Assembly: GCA_947361355.1 (NCBI GenBank)
Contig: CANAIR010000002.1
Span: forward strand, 1-46,975
Direction of reading: 5' to 3'
DNA: 46,975 nt
Source: an uncultured Clostridium sp.
Lineage (GTDB): Bacteria > Bacillota > Clostridia > TANB77 > CAG-465
In this document: piece by piece, positions 7,854 through 15,056 of the stretch
How the letters are laid out: every line of letters begins with the position of its first letter
Position numbering within the stretch: position 1 is the stretch's first letter
Made by a program: the position numbers and the translations under genes
Notes under the pieces: model-generated
Told to the model about the DNA's origin: nothing
What the model saw: only the letters and a program-made list of their open reading frames with translations
The model's database searches: none

Positions 7854-7946
7854 GTGACATAAGTATATCACATACAATTACAAATGTAAACATTTTTTTG
7901 TTTTTTTTAAAAAAAGTATTGACAATTGTAATCTGTGTGATATAAT
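7854..7946. promoter_or_regulatory. Divergent lysogeny/lytic promoters with paired operators
   Basis: Rightward: TTGACA (7919-7924), 16 bp, TATAAT (7941-7946). Leftward, on the minus strand: TTTACA, 17 bp, TATACT. Both spacers contain TTGTAAT followed after a few bases by TGTGATATA (plus 7926-7944; minus 7883-7864), so one repressor can occupy each promoter in the same register. A near-palindrome, GTGACATAAGTATATCAC (7854-7871), overlaps the leftward -10 and start region. Confidence 0.75.
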
Positions 7947-7978
7947 AATTACAAAAGTCATCAAAGGAGGTGAGATGT

Positions 7979-8215
7979 ATGGCAAATAGAACAGTGCTAG
8001 TAAAAGATAAAGATATATTTATTGATTATATTGTGAAAGCAGGATTTTCTTATAGAAAATTAGCAAAAGAAGCAAAATGTTCTCAAACTCAAATAAGTTT
8101 AATTGCCAAAGGTGAAAGAAATCCAAGTCCTGAAAACGCAATAAATATATGTAAAGCACTAAAATGTAAATTTGATGATATTTTTTTTATTAGTAACGAT
8201 TACAAAAGTAATTAA
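7979..8215 (+). CDS. Cro-like XRE regulator
   Basis: 78 residues from the ATG at 7979, which has AAAGGAGG eight bases upstream; a GTG at 7970 lies inside that ribosome site. The core is a single helix-turn-helix (YRKLAKEAKCSQTQISLIAKGERNPS). It is the first gene behind the rightward early promoter and most likely the Cro-type switch partner of the S24 repressor. Confidence 0.85.
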   Translation: MANRTVLVKDKDIFIDYIVKAGFSYRKLAKEAKCSQTQISLIAKGERNPSPENAINICKALKCKFDDIFFISNDYKSN

Positions 8216-8239
8216 AACGATATAAAAGGAGGTGAGAAG

Positions 8240-8425
8240 ATGAAAAGTAAAATAAATTATCCGAGAGGTACAGATAAAGCAAAGGTAATAAAAGTAATAG
8301 TTACTGAAAGTGCTATAGGAAATGGTACAAAAGAAGACCCAGCAAGATTAATATATCAATACTGGGATTTAAAAGGAAGATTATTAGCAAAACATGATAC
8401 ATTAAAAGATGAAGAAGTTATTTAA
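8240..8425 (+). CDS. Small phage protein, 61 residues, unknown
   Basis: A consensus ribosome site (AAAGGAGGTGAGAAG) precedes the ATG. The product is soluble, Lys-rich and probably mostly beta-strand (KVIKVIVTESAIGNGTKEDP, then IYQYWDLKGRLLAKHD). It lies in the early operon after the Cro-like gene. The last 8 bp overlap the 3' end of the opposite-strand DUF4145 gene, suggesting that gene was inserted here later. Confidence 0.7.
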   Translation: MKSKINYPRGTDKAKVIKVIVTESAIGNGTKEDPARLIYQYWDLKGRLLAKHDTLKDEEVI

Positions 8426-9086
8426 TAATTTTTTTAGAATTAGCAATAGAAGTAACTTTATTTAGTAATTCTTCTTCATCATGTCGAGAAACGTACCACT
8501 TATCAAAAAGTAGTTCTATTAGAGAAATTAATTGTTGAGCTTCATTTGGATCTACTTCAATAATAAAATTTATATCTTTTTGCATATGGGCGCCTATATT
8601 TCCAATAGAACGTATAGAATCAATTGCCTTCCATTGTGATAATGGTACTTTATCTTTCAAATTAGCAATTTCTTCAAATAGAGTTGATTTAGAAATTCCC
8701 CAAAAATCTCTAATCATGCCTTGAAGACAACGACGTGATAAAGTTGCTGAAGCTTTTGGACTTAGAAATAAAATAGAACAAGCTTCTTCATAATCATTAC
8801 GGATTGCATTAGGAATATATTTTGGTAACTGCTTAGCAGATGATAAAGGGTACATATTTATATTTATTTCTGATAATGATTTGTTTCCTTGTGCAAAGAA
8901 ACTAGTTTTTCTACAGACAGGACAATAATTCATATTTATTTCGAATATATATGAGTTCCTAGAATCGTTGTCATCTTCAAAATGAGCAATATTCATATTG
9001 AAATAGAGAGATTTACTAAGGTTAGTATCATGTTTTAAAGGTACAGATGCATTACAAAAAGGACATACAAAATAATTATTATACAT
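8418..9086 (-). CDS. DUF4145-domain protein (antisense moron)
   Basis: A zinc-ribbon-like N-terminus (FVCPFCNASV, then YCPVCRKTSFF) is followed by the helical DUF4145 core (LSPKASATLSRRCLQGMIRDF, then IDSIRSIGNIGAHMQ). DUF4145 is often fused to restriction or other defence enzymes, but its stand-alone role is unknown. It is the only minus-strand gene inside the early operon. It has its own -10 (TATAAT on the minus strand at 9120-9115) and a GGTGGTGA ribosome site, so it can be expressed from the silent prophage. That fits a lysogenic-conversion or superinfection-exclusion gene. TTG at 9095 and GTG at 9104 are alternative starts. Confidence 0.75.
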   Translation of the reverse strand: MYNNYFVCPFCNASVPLKHDTNLSKSLYFNMNIAHFEDDNDSRNSYIFEINMNYCPVCRKTSFFAQGNKSLSEININMYPLSSAKQLPKYIPNAIRNDYEEACSILFLSPKASATLSRRCLQGMIRDFWGISKSTLFEEIANLKDKVPLSQWKAIDSIRSIGNIGAHMQKDINFIIEVDPNEAQQLISLIELLFDKWYVSRHDEEELLNKVTSIANSKKIIK

Positions 9087-9207
9087 TTTCAATTTAATCA
9101 CCACCTTAGATAATATTATAGCATAGATGAGGTGGAAAATAAAGGAAATAAATTATTTTGTAAATAAAAGAAGAAAGGAGCATATATATGTAAAAAGGTG
9201 ATGAAAA

Positions 9208-9339
9208 ATGTCTTGGAAAGAAAATATAAAAGAAATAGAAGCAAATATAACAGAACAAGAAAGAGATATAATATATCAAAATTTAGGAACATTTTGTGAA
9301 GAAATGTATTACAAATATATAGATAAAAAGGAGGAATAG
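9208..9339 (+). CDS. Small phage protein, 43 residues, unknown
   Basis: ATG with an AAAAGGTGATG ribosome site. The product is acidic and helical (MSWKENIKEIEANITEQERD) and ends in KKEE. Its 3' end contains the AGGAGG ribosome site of the next gene, so the two are translationally linked. Confidence 0.55.
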   Translation: MSWKENIKEIEANITEQERDIIYQNLGTFCEEMYYKYIDKKEE

Positions 9340-9342
9340 GAA

Positions 9343-9495
9343 ATGAATAAACTAAAGAAAATTTTAACATTAAGTTTGCTAGTTGCAATGTTTATTTTTA
9401 TAGCATATTTAGACAAGCCCAGTAATACAAACGAAAAAGACATAGCAAGTGCAAAGATACAAGCACAAGTAAATAGAGAAAGTAGGTGTAAATAA
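9343..9495 (+). CDS. Small single-pass membrane or exported protein, 50 residues
   Basis: Ribosome site AAGGAGG. A Lys-flanked hydrophobic N-terminus (about residues 7-21) looks like a signal anchor and is followed by a short polar tail with one Cys near the end. Unknown role in the early operon. Confidence 0.55.
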   Translation: MNKLKKILTLSLLVAMFIFIAYLDKPSNTNEKDIASAKIQAQVNRESRCK

Positions 9496-9496
9496 G

Positions 9497-9712
9497 ATGT
9501 TTAGAAAAGTAGATGATTTAGGCAGAGTAGTAATACCAAAAGAAATTAGAAAAAATTTTGCAATAAGAGAACAAGATACACTTATTATAAATACAAAAGG
9601 AAATAAGATAATTTTAGAAAAGGACGTAGAAAAAATAAGATGTAAAAGTTGCAAGAAGACAATAGATAAAAAAGATAAATACTGTAGATATTGTAGCGAG
9701 GAGGTAATGTAA
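9497..9712 (+). CDS. AbrB/SpoVT-like regulator with C-terminal zinc ribbon
   Basis: 71 residues. An AbrB-type swapped-hairpin DNA-binding domain occupies the first 45 (VDDLGRVVIPKEIRKNFAI, then DTLIINTKGNKIILEK). A CKSC...CRYC zinc-binding tail (about 49-67) follows. It probably acts as a dimeric regulator of phage or host promoters. It starts one base after the previous stop. Confidence 0.8.
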   Translation: MFRKVDDLGRVVIPKEIRKNFAIREQDTLIINTKGNKIILEKDVEKIRCKSCKKTIDKKDKYCRYCSEEVM

Positions 9713-9862
9713 GTGCAAGAGAAAGAACTAAGGTTAGATTTATTAAAATTCTTTGATGATCTAGAAACAGCTATTATAAAAGGGCAGTATGATATAGCAA
9801 GAGAAGATATACAAGAGTATAGAGAATATCTAAAAAATACAACAAAAATAGAAGAGGTATGA
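9713..9862 (+). CDS. Small acidic phage protein, 49 residues, unknown
   Basis: GTG start immediately after the AbrB-like stop, with GAGGAGG just upstream. Predicted helical, with LRLDLLKFFDDLETAIIKG and a charged C-terminal helix. No recognisable domain. Confidence 0.55.
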   Translation: MQEKELRLDLLKFFDDLETAIIKGQYDIAREDIQEYREYLKNTTKIEEV

Positions 9863-9867
9863 TAAGT

Positions 9868-10032
9868 ATGAGAAAACGAAATAAAAAGAGTTTTAAACAG
9901 CAAATATGGGAATTAAGGAAATCTTTTAGAAATCAAAATGAAGAATATGAAAAACAAGAATTTTTGTGGAAAATAAAAAATGGTTTATCTACGGGCATAG
10001 ATAAAACCAAGAAAAGTAATGCGATTGTTTAA
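9868..10032 (+). CDS. Small basic phage protein, 54 residues, unknown
   Basis: ATG five bases after the previous stop, with GAGG about 14 nt upstream. Highly basic N-terminus (MRKRNKKSFKQQ) and a helical middle. No recognisable domain; possibly nucleic-acid binding on charge alone. Confidence 0.5.
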   Translation: MRKRNKKSFKQQIWELRKSFRNQNEEYEKQEFLWKIKNGLSTGIDKTKKSNAIV

Positions 10033-10094
10033 ACATTACATAAGAATTATACCACAAATAATAAGAAATGTAAAGAGGTATAAAGAGGTGTAAT

Positions 10095-10556
10095 ATGAAT
10101 ACTATAACAAGAGAAACAAGGCAAGAGAGCCACTTAAGTGTAGATAAGAAGAAAAGATACACACAGTTCTTAAACTTGCTTAAAAGGTACCCTGAGGGAC
10201 TTACAGTAAGAGAAATAATGCAAATTGAAAACTTAGAAAGAAATCAAGTAGCGCCAAGAATGACTGAGTTGGAAGGGCAAGGAAAAGTAGAAATAATAGG
10301 TAAAAGAACTGATAAAGTAACTGGTAAAAGTATAGCAGTATATAAATTAAAACAAGAAGATAAAGTAAAGCATATTGTACAGGGAAAAGTAGATTATGGT
10401 TACAAAATGAAATGCGAAAATTGTGATTATGGTATGGAAGAAAGAAATGATAAGAGAAAAATAACAGGTTATTTCTGCAGAAAATTAAAGGGCAATATAA
10501 ATACAACACAATATAACAAAATGGCGACTTGTTATTTCTTTTTAAAGAAAACATAA
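10095..10556 (+). CDS. Winged-helix protein with C-terminal Cys motif
   Basis: 153 residues. The N-terminal half reads as a winged helix (QFLNLLKRYPEGLTVREIMQ, then RNQVAPRMTELEGQGKV). A segment with MKCENCDYG and later YFCRKLKG and TCYFF could bind a metal. It lies just upstream of the replication initiator gene. A role in early-gene control or replication is likely but not shown. Confidence 0.65.
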   Translation: MNTITRETRQESHLSVDKKKRYTQFLNLLKRYPEGLTVREIMQIENLERNQVAPRMTELEGQGKVEIIGKRTDKVTGKSIAVYKLKQEDKVKHIVQGKVDYGYKMKCENCDYGMEERNDKRKITGYFCRKLKGNINTTQYNKMATCYFFLKKT

Positions 10557-10573
10557 CAGAAAAGAGGGTTGAT

Positions 10574-11305
10574 ATGAATTATATTGAGCAATTAAATCAC
10601 TTTTATGATTTGTTACAGTGCAACTATATATCAAATAACGCACAATTGCTTTATCATACATTATTAATGATAAACAATAAATGTAGTTGGATTGAATGGT
10701 TCCAGAGAACAAATATAAGTTTATGTGGTTTATTAGGAATAAGTGAGAATACATTAAAAAAAGCTAGAAATGAGTTAAAACAATATAATTTAATAGATTT
10801 TCAACAAGCTACTAAAAAAGGTCAAATAACAAAATATAAAATAATTAAGGTATCAAAATGTAAGGTTGAAAATGATACTAACACTGATACTAATGCTGAT
10901 ACCAATCCTGATACTAACACTGATACCAACACTGATGATATAGATAAACAAAAACCTAAACAAAAACTTAATAAAGAAAATAAAAAAGAAAGCAGAAAAG
11001 AAACTTATGAAAATATAGTCGACTACTTGAATGAAAAAGCAGGTACAAATTATAAATCTACAACCAAAGGAACACAAGAAAAGATTAATGCACGATTGAA
11101 TGAGGGATTTAATCTCGACGACTTCAAAGTTGTTATTAATAAAAAATGTGATACTTGGTTAAAAGATGCAAAGATGTGTAAATATTTACGACCTGAAACT
11201 TTATTTGGAAATAAATTTGAAAGTTATTTGAACGAGGTTACTAAAGGAAGCAATAATAATGATATACCTGACTGGGTAAGTGATTGGGCTAATGGTAAGG
11301 AGTAG
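10574..11305 (+). CDS. DnaD-like phage replication initiator
   Basis: 243 residues from the ATG at 10574 (ribosome site AAAGAGGG). The N-terminal helical winged region (about 1-95) resembles replication initiator N-termini. A low-complexity linker (about 101-120) follows. The C-terminus (about 145-232, VDYLNEKAGTNY through KYLRPETLFGNKFESYL) is the conserved phage replisome-organiser C-terminal domain. The linker is encoded by five 12-bp iterons followed by very A-rich DNA, which suggests the replication origin lies inside the gene, as in lambda O. Confidence 0.85.
   Translation: MNYIEQLNHFYDLLQCNYISNNAQLLYHTLLMINNKCSWIEWFQRTNISLCGLLGISENTLKKARNELKQYNLIDFQQATKKGQITKYKIIKVSKCKVENDTNTDTNADTNPDTNTDTNTDDIDKQKPKQKLNKENKKESRKETYENIVDYLNEKAGTNYKSTTKGTQEKINARLNEGFNLDDFKVVINKKCDTWLKDAKMCKYLRPETLFGNKFESYLNEVTKGSNNNDIPDWVSDWANGKE
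10874..10933 (+). repeat. Five 12-bp iterons, candidate replication origin
   Basis: Units start at 10874, 10886, 10898, 10910 and 10922 with consensus GATACYAAYNCT. Units 1 and 4 are identical. They encode the DTNT-type linker of the initiator. About 50 bp of nearly pure A-rich DNA (10940-10995) follows, a good unwinding element. Confidence 0.75.
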
Positions 11306-11309
11306 ATAT

Positions 11310-11591
11310 ATGAATGAATGGGAGTTTTACTACGAGTTTAAAGAATTATGCGATTACTTTAAAGATAAGACTTATGAAAATAAAAAAATAACAAAAATGT
11401 ATTATGAAAAAGTAAAAAATATGAGTATAGATAAGTTTAAAAAGATGTGTGAAAGAATAATACAAGAGAATAAATATATGCCAAAAATAGCAGAATTTGG
11501 ACAAGATTACATAGGTTATTTAAGTAACATGGCACACACTAAAAGAACTTATAGTAAAGAGTATATAGAAAGCTTTTACGATAATATTTAG
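11310..11591 (+). CDS. Helicase-loader/inhibitor-like protein (G39P-like)
   Basis: 93 residues with a tight ribosome site (AAGGAG) that overlaps the end of the initiator gene. It is all-helical, and the segment KMCERIIQENKYMPKIAEFG resembles the N-terminal domain of phage helicase loaders such as SPP1 G39P. No phage replicative helicase is seen, so it may recruit the host DnaB-type helicase. An upstream in-frame start at 11280 is less likely because it lacks a ribosome site. Confidence 0.6.
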   Translation: MNEWEFYYEFKELCDYFKDKTYENKKITKMYYEKVKNMSIDKFKKMCERIIQENKYMPKIAEFGQDYIGYLSNMAHTKRTYSKEYIESFYDNI

Positions 11592-11603
11592 GGGGGAATC
11601 AAA

Positions 11604-11783
11604 ATGGAAGAAAAACTAAACGCAATATGTGATGCAATAGATTTTATAGAATTAGCTATAAAAGAAATAGTAAATTATAATGATTTAAAAGACATAAAAG
11701 ATGGACTAGATGATTTAAAAAGTGAATTATCAGAAAAATATGAATTAGCCAAAGATAAATATATAAAAATATATGGAAAATAA
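11604..11783 (+). CDS. Small helical phage protein, 59 residues, unknown
   Basis: Ribosome site GGGGGG before the ATG. Acidic and almost entirely heptad-like (IKDGLDDLKSELSEKYELAK), so probably a coiled-coil dimer. It lies between the helicase-loader-like gene and the recombinase genes. Confidence 0.6.
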   Translation: MEEKLNAICDAIDFIELAIKEIVNYNDLKDIKDGLDDLKSELSEKYELAKDKYIKIYGK

Positions 11784-11798
11784 TGAGGAGGAATAGAT

Positions 11799-12443
11799 AT
11801 GTTAAAAAGTTATGAAGATTTAAGAAAAGTAGATGTGAGTAAATGGACTGAAAAGAGAGATGGAGCTGATTATTTAAATTGGGCAAAAGTAGTTGATTTA
11901 TTACATGAAAATGGAGCAGAAAAAGTATATTTTGAACCTATAGAAAATGAAATAACAGGAAGTAGCCTTTATATGACAGAACAAGTATTTACGGATAAAA
12001 ATGGTATAACAAATAGGGTATATGAAACGGCAGTAAAAGTCGTAATTGATGATTTAGAATTTACACAAAGAGGACCTGTAACAAATGGTAGTAATCCTGT
12101 AAAAGATAATTCTATGACACAACAAAGATTGTGGAATTGTCAAACAAGACTATTTGTTAAAGGTGTAGCATTAAGAACAGGATTAGGATTTGACTTATGG
12201 TTAAAAGAAGAATTTAAAAATGAAAAAGATAATTGGGAAGATGATCTAAATAAACACAATATATTTAAAATTAAAGAAAGGTTTGAAGTATTATTAACAC
12301 AAAAAAATAAAGAAGGAATAACAATAGCTAATATAGCTAAAAACTTAAAAATAAGTGAAGAAGAATTAAGAACATATTTTACGTACTTTAAAACTTTAGA
12401 CAGACTTGAAAAAAGAATACAAGAGATGAAAGCTGATGATTAG
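11799..12443 (+). CDS. Single-strand annealing protein (DUF1071/Sak-like)
   Basis: 214 residues. The N-terminal 140 residues match DUF1071 (GADYLNWAKVVDLLHENGAE, then RVYETAVKVVIDD and MTQQRLWNCQTRLFVKGVA), a Rad52-superfamily phage recombinase group. A C-terminal helical part (about 145-214) probably mediates protein contacts. It overlaps the exonuclease gene by 8 bp, the usual annealing-protein/exonuclease pair for phage homologous recombination. Confidence 0.8.
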   Translation: MLKSYEDLRKVDVSKWTEKRDGADYLNWAKVVDLLHENGAEKVYFEPIENEITGSSLYMTEQVFTDKNGITNRVYETAVKVVIDDLEFTQRGPVTNGSNPVKDNSMTQQRLWNCQTRLFVKGVALRTGLGFDLWLKEEFKNEKDNWEDDLNKHNIFKIKERFEVLLTQKNKEGITIANIAKNLKISEEELRTYFTYFKTLDRLEKRIQEMKADD

Positions 12444-12999
12444 TAGCAAAGATAGAAGTTTTTATTTTGGCGCAAGTGATACAAGCTATATAGTTGGAAA
12501 TTGGAATACAAAAAGTTTTGAAAAATGGTGGTTAGTAAAATTAGGGTTTAGTACAAGTGATTTTTCAAATGAATCAATGAAAGCAGGTAATAATTACGAA
12601 CATAAAATACTAGATAGTTTAAACATAGATAACTTACAAAAAGATAAACAAATTATAATAGACAGATTAAGAGTAAACTTAGATGGTAATACAGACAAAT
12701 GTATCTATGAAGTAAAGACACATAAATTTGAAAAGGAATTTAAAGTAACAAAACAATATTGGAGACAAGCACAAGTAGAGATGTATGCAAGTAAAATATT
12801 TGATTTATATATAGTTGCATATGGACTTGTAGAAAAAGATTACAAAAATTTCTTTAATGAAATTGATAAAGAAAGAATACAAAAAATAAAAATTGAATAT
12901 GATGAAAAATTTATTAAAGATGAATATTTACCAAAATTAGATTATTTAACAGATTGTATTAAAAAGGGTAAATTTCCAAATGAGAAGGAAATTAAATAA
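12436..12999 (+). CDS. YqaJ/lambda-exonuclease-type recombinase nuclease
   Basis: 187 residues with the YqaJ PD-(D/E)XK core: GASDTSYIVG near the N-terminus, Glu55 in AGNNYEHKIL, Asp83 in NLDGNTD and Glu92-x-Lys94 in YEVK, then a QYWRQAQVEMYAS helix. It would resect double-strand ends 5' to 3' and hand single strands to the annealing protein encoded by the overlapping upstream gene. Confidence 0.85.
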   Translation: MISSKDRSFYFGASDTSYIVGNWNTKSFEKWWLVKLGFSTSDFSNESMKAGNNYEHKILDSLNIDNLQKDKQIIIDRLRVNLDGNTDKCIYEVKTHKFEKEFKVTKQYWRQAQVEMYASKIFDLYIVAYGLVEKDYKNFFNEIDKERIQKIKIEYDEKFIKDEYLPKLDYLTDCIKKGKFPNEKEIK

Positions 13000-13014
13000 T
13001 AGGGGGAATAAAAA

Positions 13015-13359
13015 ATGATAAATAATATAAATGATATAAAAGAATTAATAAATAAAAATAAAGATGAATACAAATATGGTACTTTGGATAATGTACTAGA
13101 TGAGGAATATGAACAATTACAAGAAAATGAAATAAATTTTGAACATAAAGAAACTTTAAGTAATGAAGAACATAGATGGTTTACAGTAGAAACAAATGTA
13201 TATGAATTTTTTAAAGATAATGAAAGTTTAGGCTTTTTAGCAGTAGAAGAAGTAGGAATGTTAAAAAGTGAAAGTATGAGTTATGAAGATTGTTATGTCA
13301 AAGTAATAGCTTATAATGTAAAAGAAATAGTAAAGAAAAGTTTTGAAATAATTAAATAA
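13015..13359 (+). CDS. Phage protein, 114 residues, unknown
   Basis: Ribosome site AGGGGG before the ATG. Acidic and soluble, with a helical N-terminus and a beta-rich middle (RWFTVETNVYEFF, then GFLAVEEVG). I do not recognise a family. A hairpin (13366-13403) follows. Confidence 0.65.
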   Translation: MINNINDIKELINKNKDEYKYGTLDNVLDEEYEQLQENEINFEHKETLSNEEHRWFTVETNVYEFFKDNESLGFLAVEEVGMLKSESMSYEDCYVKVIAYNVKEIVKKSFEIIK

Positions 13360-13365
13360 TAAAAA

Positions 13366-13403
13366 GGCACTTTTATACATAGCAAAATAGATATAGAAGT
13401 GCC
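13366..13403 (+). other. Intergenic hairpin
   Basis: GGCACTT (13366-13372) pairs with AAGTGCC (13397-13403), with inner TATA pairing. Only a weak T-rich tail follows, so it is more likely an mRNA-processing or attenuation hairpin than a full terminator. Confidence 0.45.
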
Positions 13404-13429
13404 TGTATTATAAAGGGGAGAGAAAGAAT

Positions 13430-14143
13430 ATGGAAAATAAAATGATATTAAAAGTATATGATATAGATTATAGTTTTATAATAAAAAACTATTTAGACCA
13501 AAAATTATGGGAAAAGGAATGGACTTTATTTGTATATAAAAAGTTTGTAGTTACTTTAAGATTAAAATATATTTATATTTACAAAAACAGAATAACTTTT
13601 GAAATAAAACTTACTGATAATAATAGTAGTTCTTGGAATAGAAGTATAACAAAAGAAGTAGATTATAATTTGGAAATAGATAACATTAATATTTTAAAGA
13701 AATCTATTAATACAAAGATACTATATGCAATAGAAGAAATTGAAAAAGATTTTTATATATGTGGAACAGATGAATATTATAGGCTTGATATTATGGGAGA
13801 TGAAGAAAGAAAAAAACTAACACAAATAGCAGAAGAATTTTTAGATAATAATAATATTGAAAATGAAAATATAAGAGAAGCATATATAGATGCTTATGTA
13901 GATAATACAGAAAAAGTATATAGTATAAAATACGATTATAGACAGGAAATGAAATATAAAATGTTACCTGATTTATATTTAACATTTGCGAGAGCAACTA
14001 ATAATAAAAATTTAGAAATAGAAGTCTTAGATAAAAATGAAAAAGATAAGGAAGAATTATTAAAAAAAATAGAAGAATTAGAAACATACTTACAAACCGA
14101 AGAATATGAGGAAGAAGTAAAAGAAAATTTAGAAGAGGTATAA
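13430..14143 (+). CDS. Phage protein with C-terminal coiled coil, 237 residues, unknown
   Basis: Ribosome site AAAGGGGAGAG. The N-terminal 90 residues are beta-rich (WTLFVYKKFVVTLRLKYIYI), the middle is mixed, and the C-terminus (about 198-237) is a Glu/Lys coiled coil. No recognised family. It lies between recombination genes and the NinB-like gene, with 5 bp to the next start. Confidence 0.65.
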   Translation: MENKMILKVYDIDYSFIIKNYLDQKLWEKEWTLFVYKKFVVTLRLKYIYIYKNRITFEIKLTDNNSSSWNRSITKEVDYNLEIDNINILKKSINTKILYAIEEIEKDFYICGTDEYYRLDIMGDEERKKLTQIAEEFLDNNNIENENIREAYIDAYVDNTEKVYSIKYDYRQEMKYKMLPDLYLTFARATNNKNLEIEVLDKNEKDKEELLKKIEELETYLQTEEYEEEVKENLEEV

Positions 14144-14148
14144 ATAAT

Positions 14149-14427
14149 ATGAAATTACAAGGTAAACTTGCAGATGTAAATATAGACTATAAAACAAATA
14201 AAAAGAAACTAACATTTTTAATAGATACAAGTATAACAAGTTTAGAAGAAATAGAAAATGTAGGTTTTCTTGATATAGAAGTAAAGAAACACAGAAATAA
14301 ACGTAGTTTAGATGCAAACGCATATTGTTGGGTACTTATAGGAAAACTAGCAGAAAAAATGAACTTAAAGGTAAATGAAGTATACAAAATGGCAATAAAG
14401 GAAGTAGGAGCTTATACAGTAGAATGA
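14149..14427 (+). pseudogene. NinB-like recombination protein, C-terminally truncated
   Basis: The 92 residues match the N-terminal part of a Bacillota phage family related to NinB (LDIEVKKHRNKRSLDANAYC, then KMNLKVNEVYKMAIKEVGAY). The frame stops abruptly at AYTVE, where homing-endonuclease sequence begins in another frame. Family members as I recall them are about 50 residues or more longer, so the C-terminus appears deleted. The KRSLDANAYCW core remains. Confidence 0.65.
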
Positions 14428-14713
14428 AAATAAGCCATATATAAATCATGTGAATGGTATTAGAAATGATAATAGAGTTGAAAATCTTGAGTGGTGTACT
14501 CAAAAAGAAAATGTTATACATGCCTATAAAAAGAAATTAAATAACCACGAAAGAAAAGTAAGACAATATGATATGAATGGAAATTTTATAAAGGAATGGA
14601 ATAGTATAAAAGCTGCTGCTGAAAAATTAAAACTACAAAGTAGTCATATTGTTAATTGCTGTAAAAGAGAAAGAAAATATTGTGGAGGTTATCTATGGGA
14701 ATATATAAAGTAA
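14423..14713 (+). pseudogene. 5'-truncated HNH homing endonuclease remnant
   Basis: The frame reads [20 protein letters not shown] and continues to a NUMOD1-like tail ([15 protein letters not shown], then [11 protein letters not shown]). The NUMOD4 region and the first catalytic His segment present in the intact paralog at 18469-18999 are missing, and no normal start or ribosome site precedes it. A deletion joined the NinB-like gene to the middle of this endonuclease. Its last 19 bp overlap the RusA gene and supply that gene's ribosome site. Confidence 0.8.
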
Positions 14714-15054
14714 TTATACCACTAAAATTACCAAGCTTAAATGAATATATAAATGAATGTAGGAAAAATAGATATGCAGGAGCAAATATGAAGAAAAAAG
14801 TGGAAAATGATATAGCAATATTTATAAATAAATTACCAAGATTAGAAAAAGCAGTACAAATAACTTTTAATTGGTTTGAAAGTAACAAACGTAGAGATTT
14901 AGATAATATATGTTTTGCAAAGAAATTTATATTAGATAGTTTAGTAAAATCAGGGAAAATGAAAGATGATAATAGAAATTATGTAAGTGGATTTGAAGAT
15001 AGATTCTATTATGCAAATGAAGCAAAAGTAATAGTAGAAATAGAAGAGGTGTAA
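14695..15054 (+). CDS. RusA-like Holliday junction resolvase
   Basis: 119 residues from the ATG with GGAGG upstream. RusA features are visible: [19 protein letters not shown] at the N-terminus, Asp68 and Asp70 in RRDLDN, and Asp91/Asp92 in MKDDNR. It would resolve four-way DNA intermediates during replication or before packaging. The ribosome site lies inside the endonuclease remnant. Confidence 0.85.
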   Translation: MGIYKVIIPLKLPSLNEYINECRKNRYAGANMKKKVENDIAIFINKLPRLEKAVQITFNWFESNKRRDLDNICFAKKFILDSLVKSGKMKDDNRNYVSGFEDRFYYANEAKVIVEIEEV

Positions 15055-15056
15055 AA

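Noticed and set aside
9128-9202. 24-codon ORF (MRWKIKEINYFV...) before the 43-residue gene
   Set aside because: No ribosome site, and it overlaps the promoter region of the antisense DUF4145 gene.
9116-9903. Long minus-strand ORFs rich in Phe, Leu and Ser (9116-9388, 9409-9903, 10201-10554 and similar)
   Set aside because: They mirror A-rich coding DNA on the plus strand, lack ribosome sites and look like no protein family.
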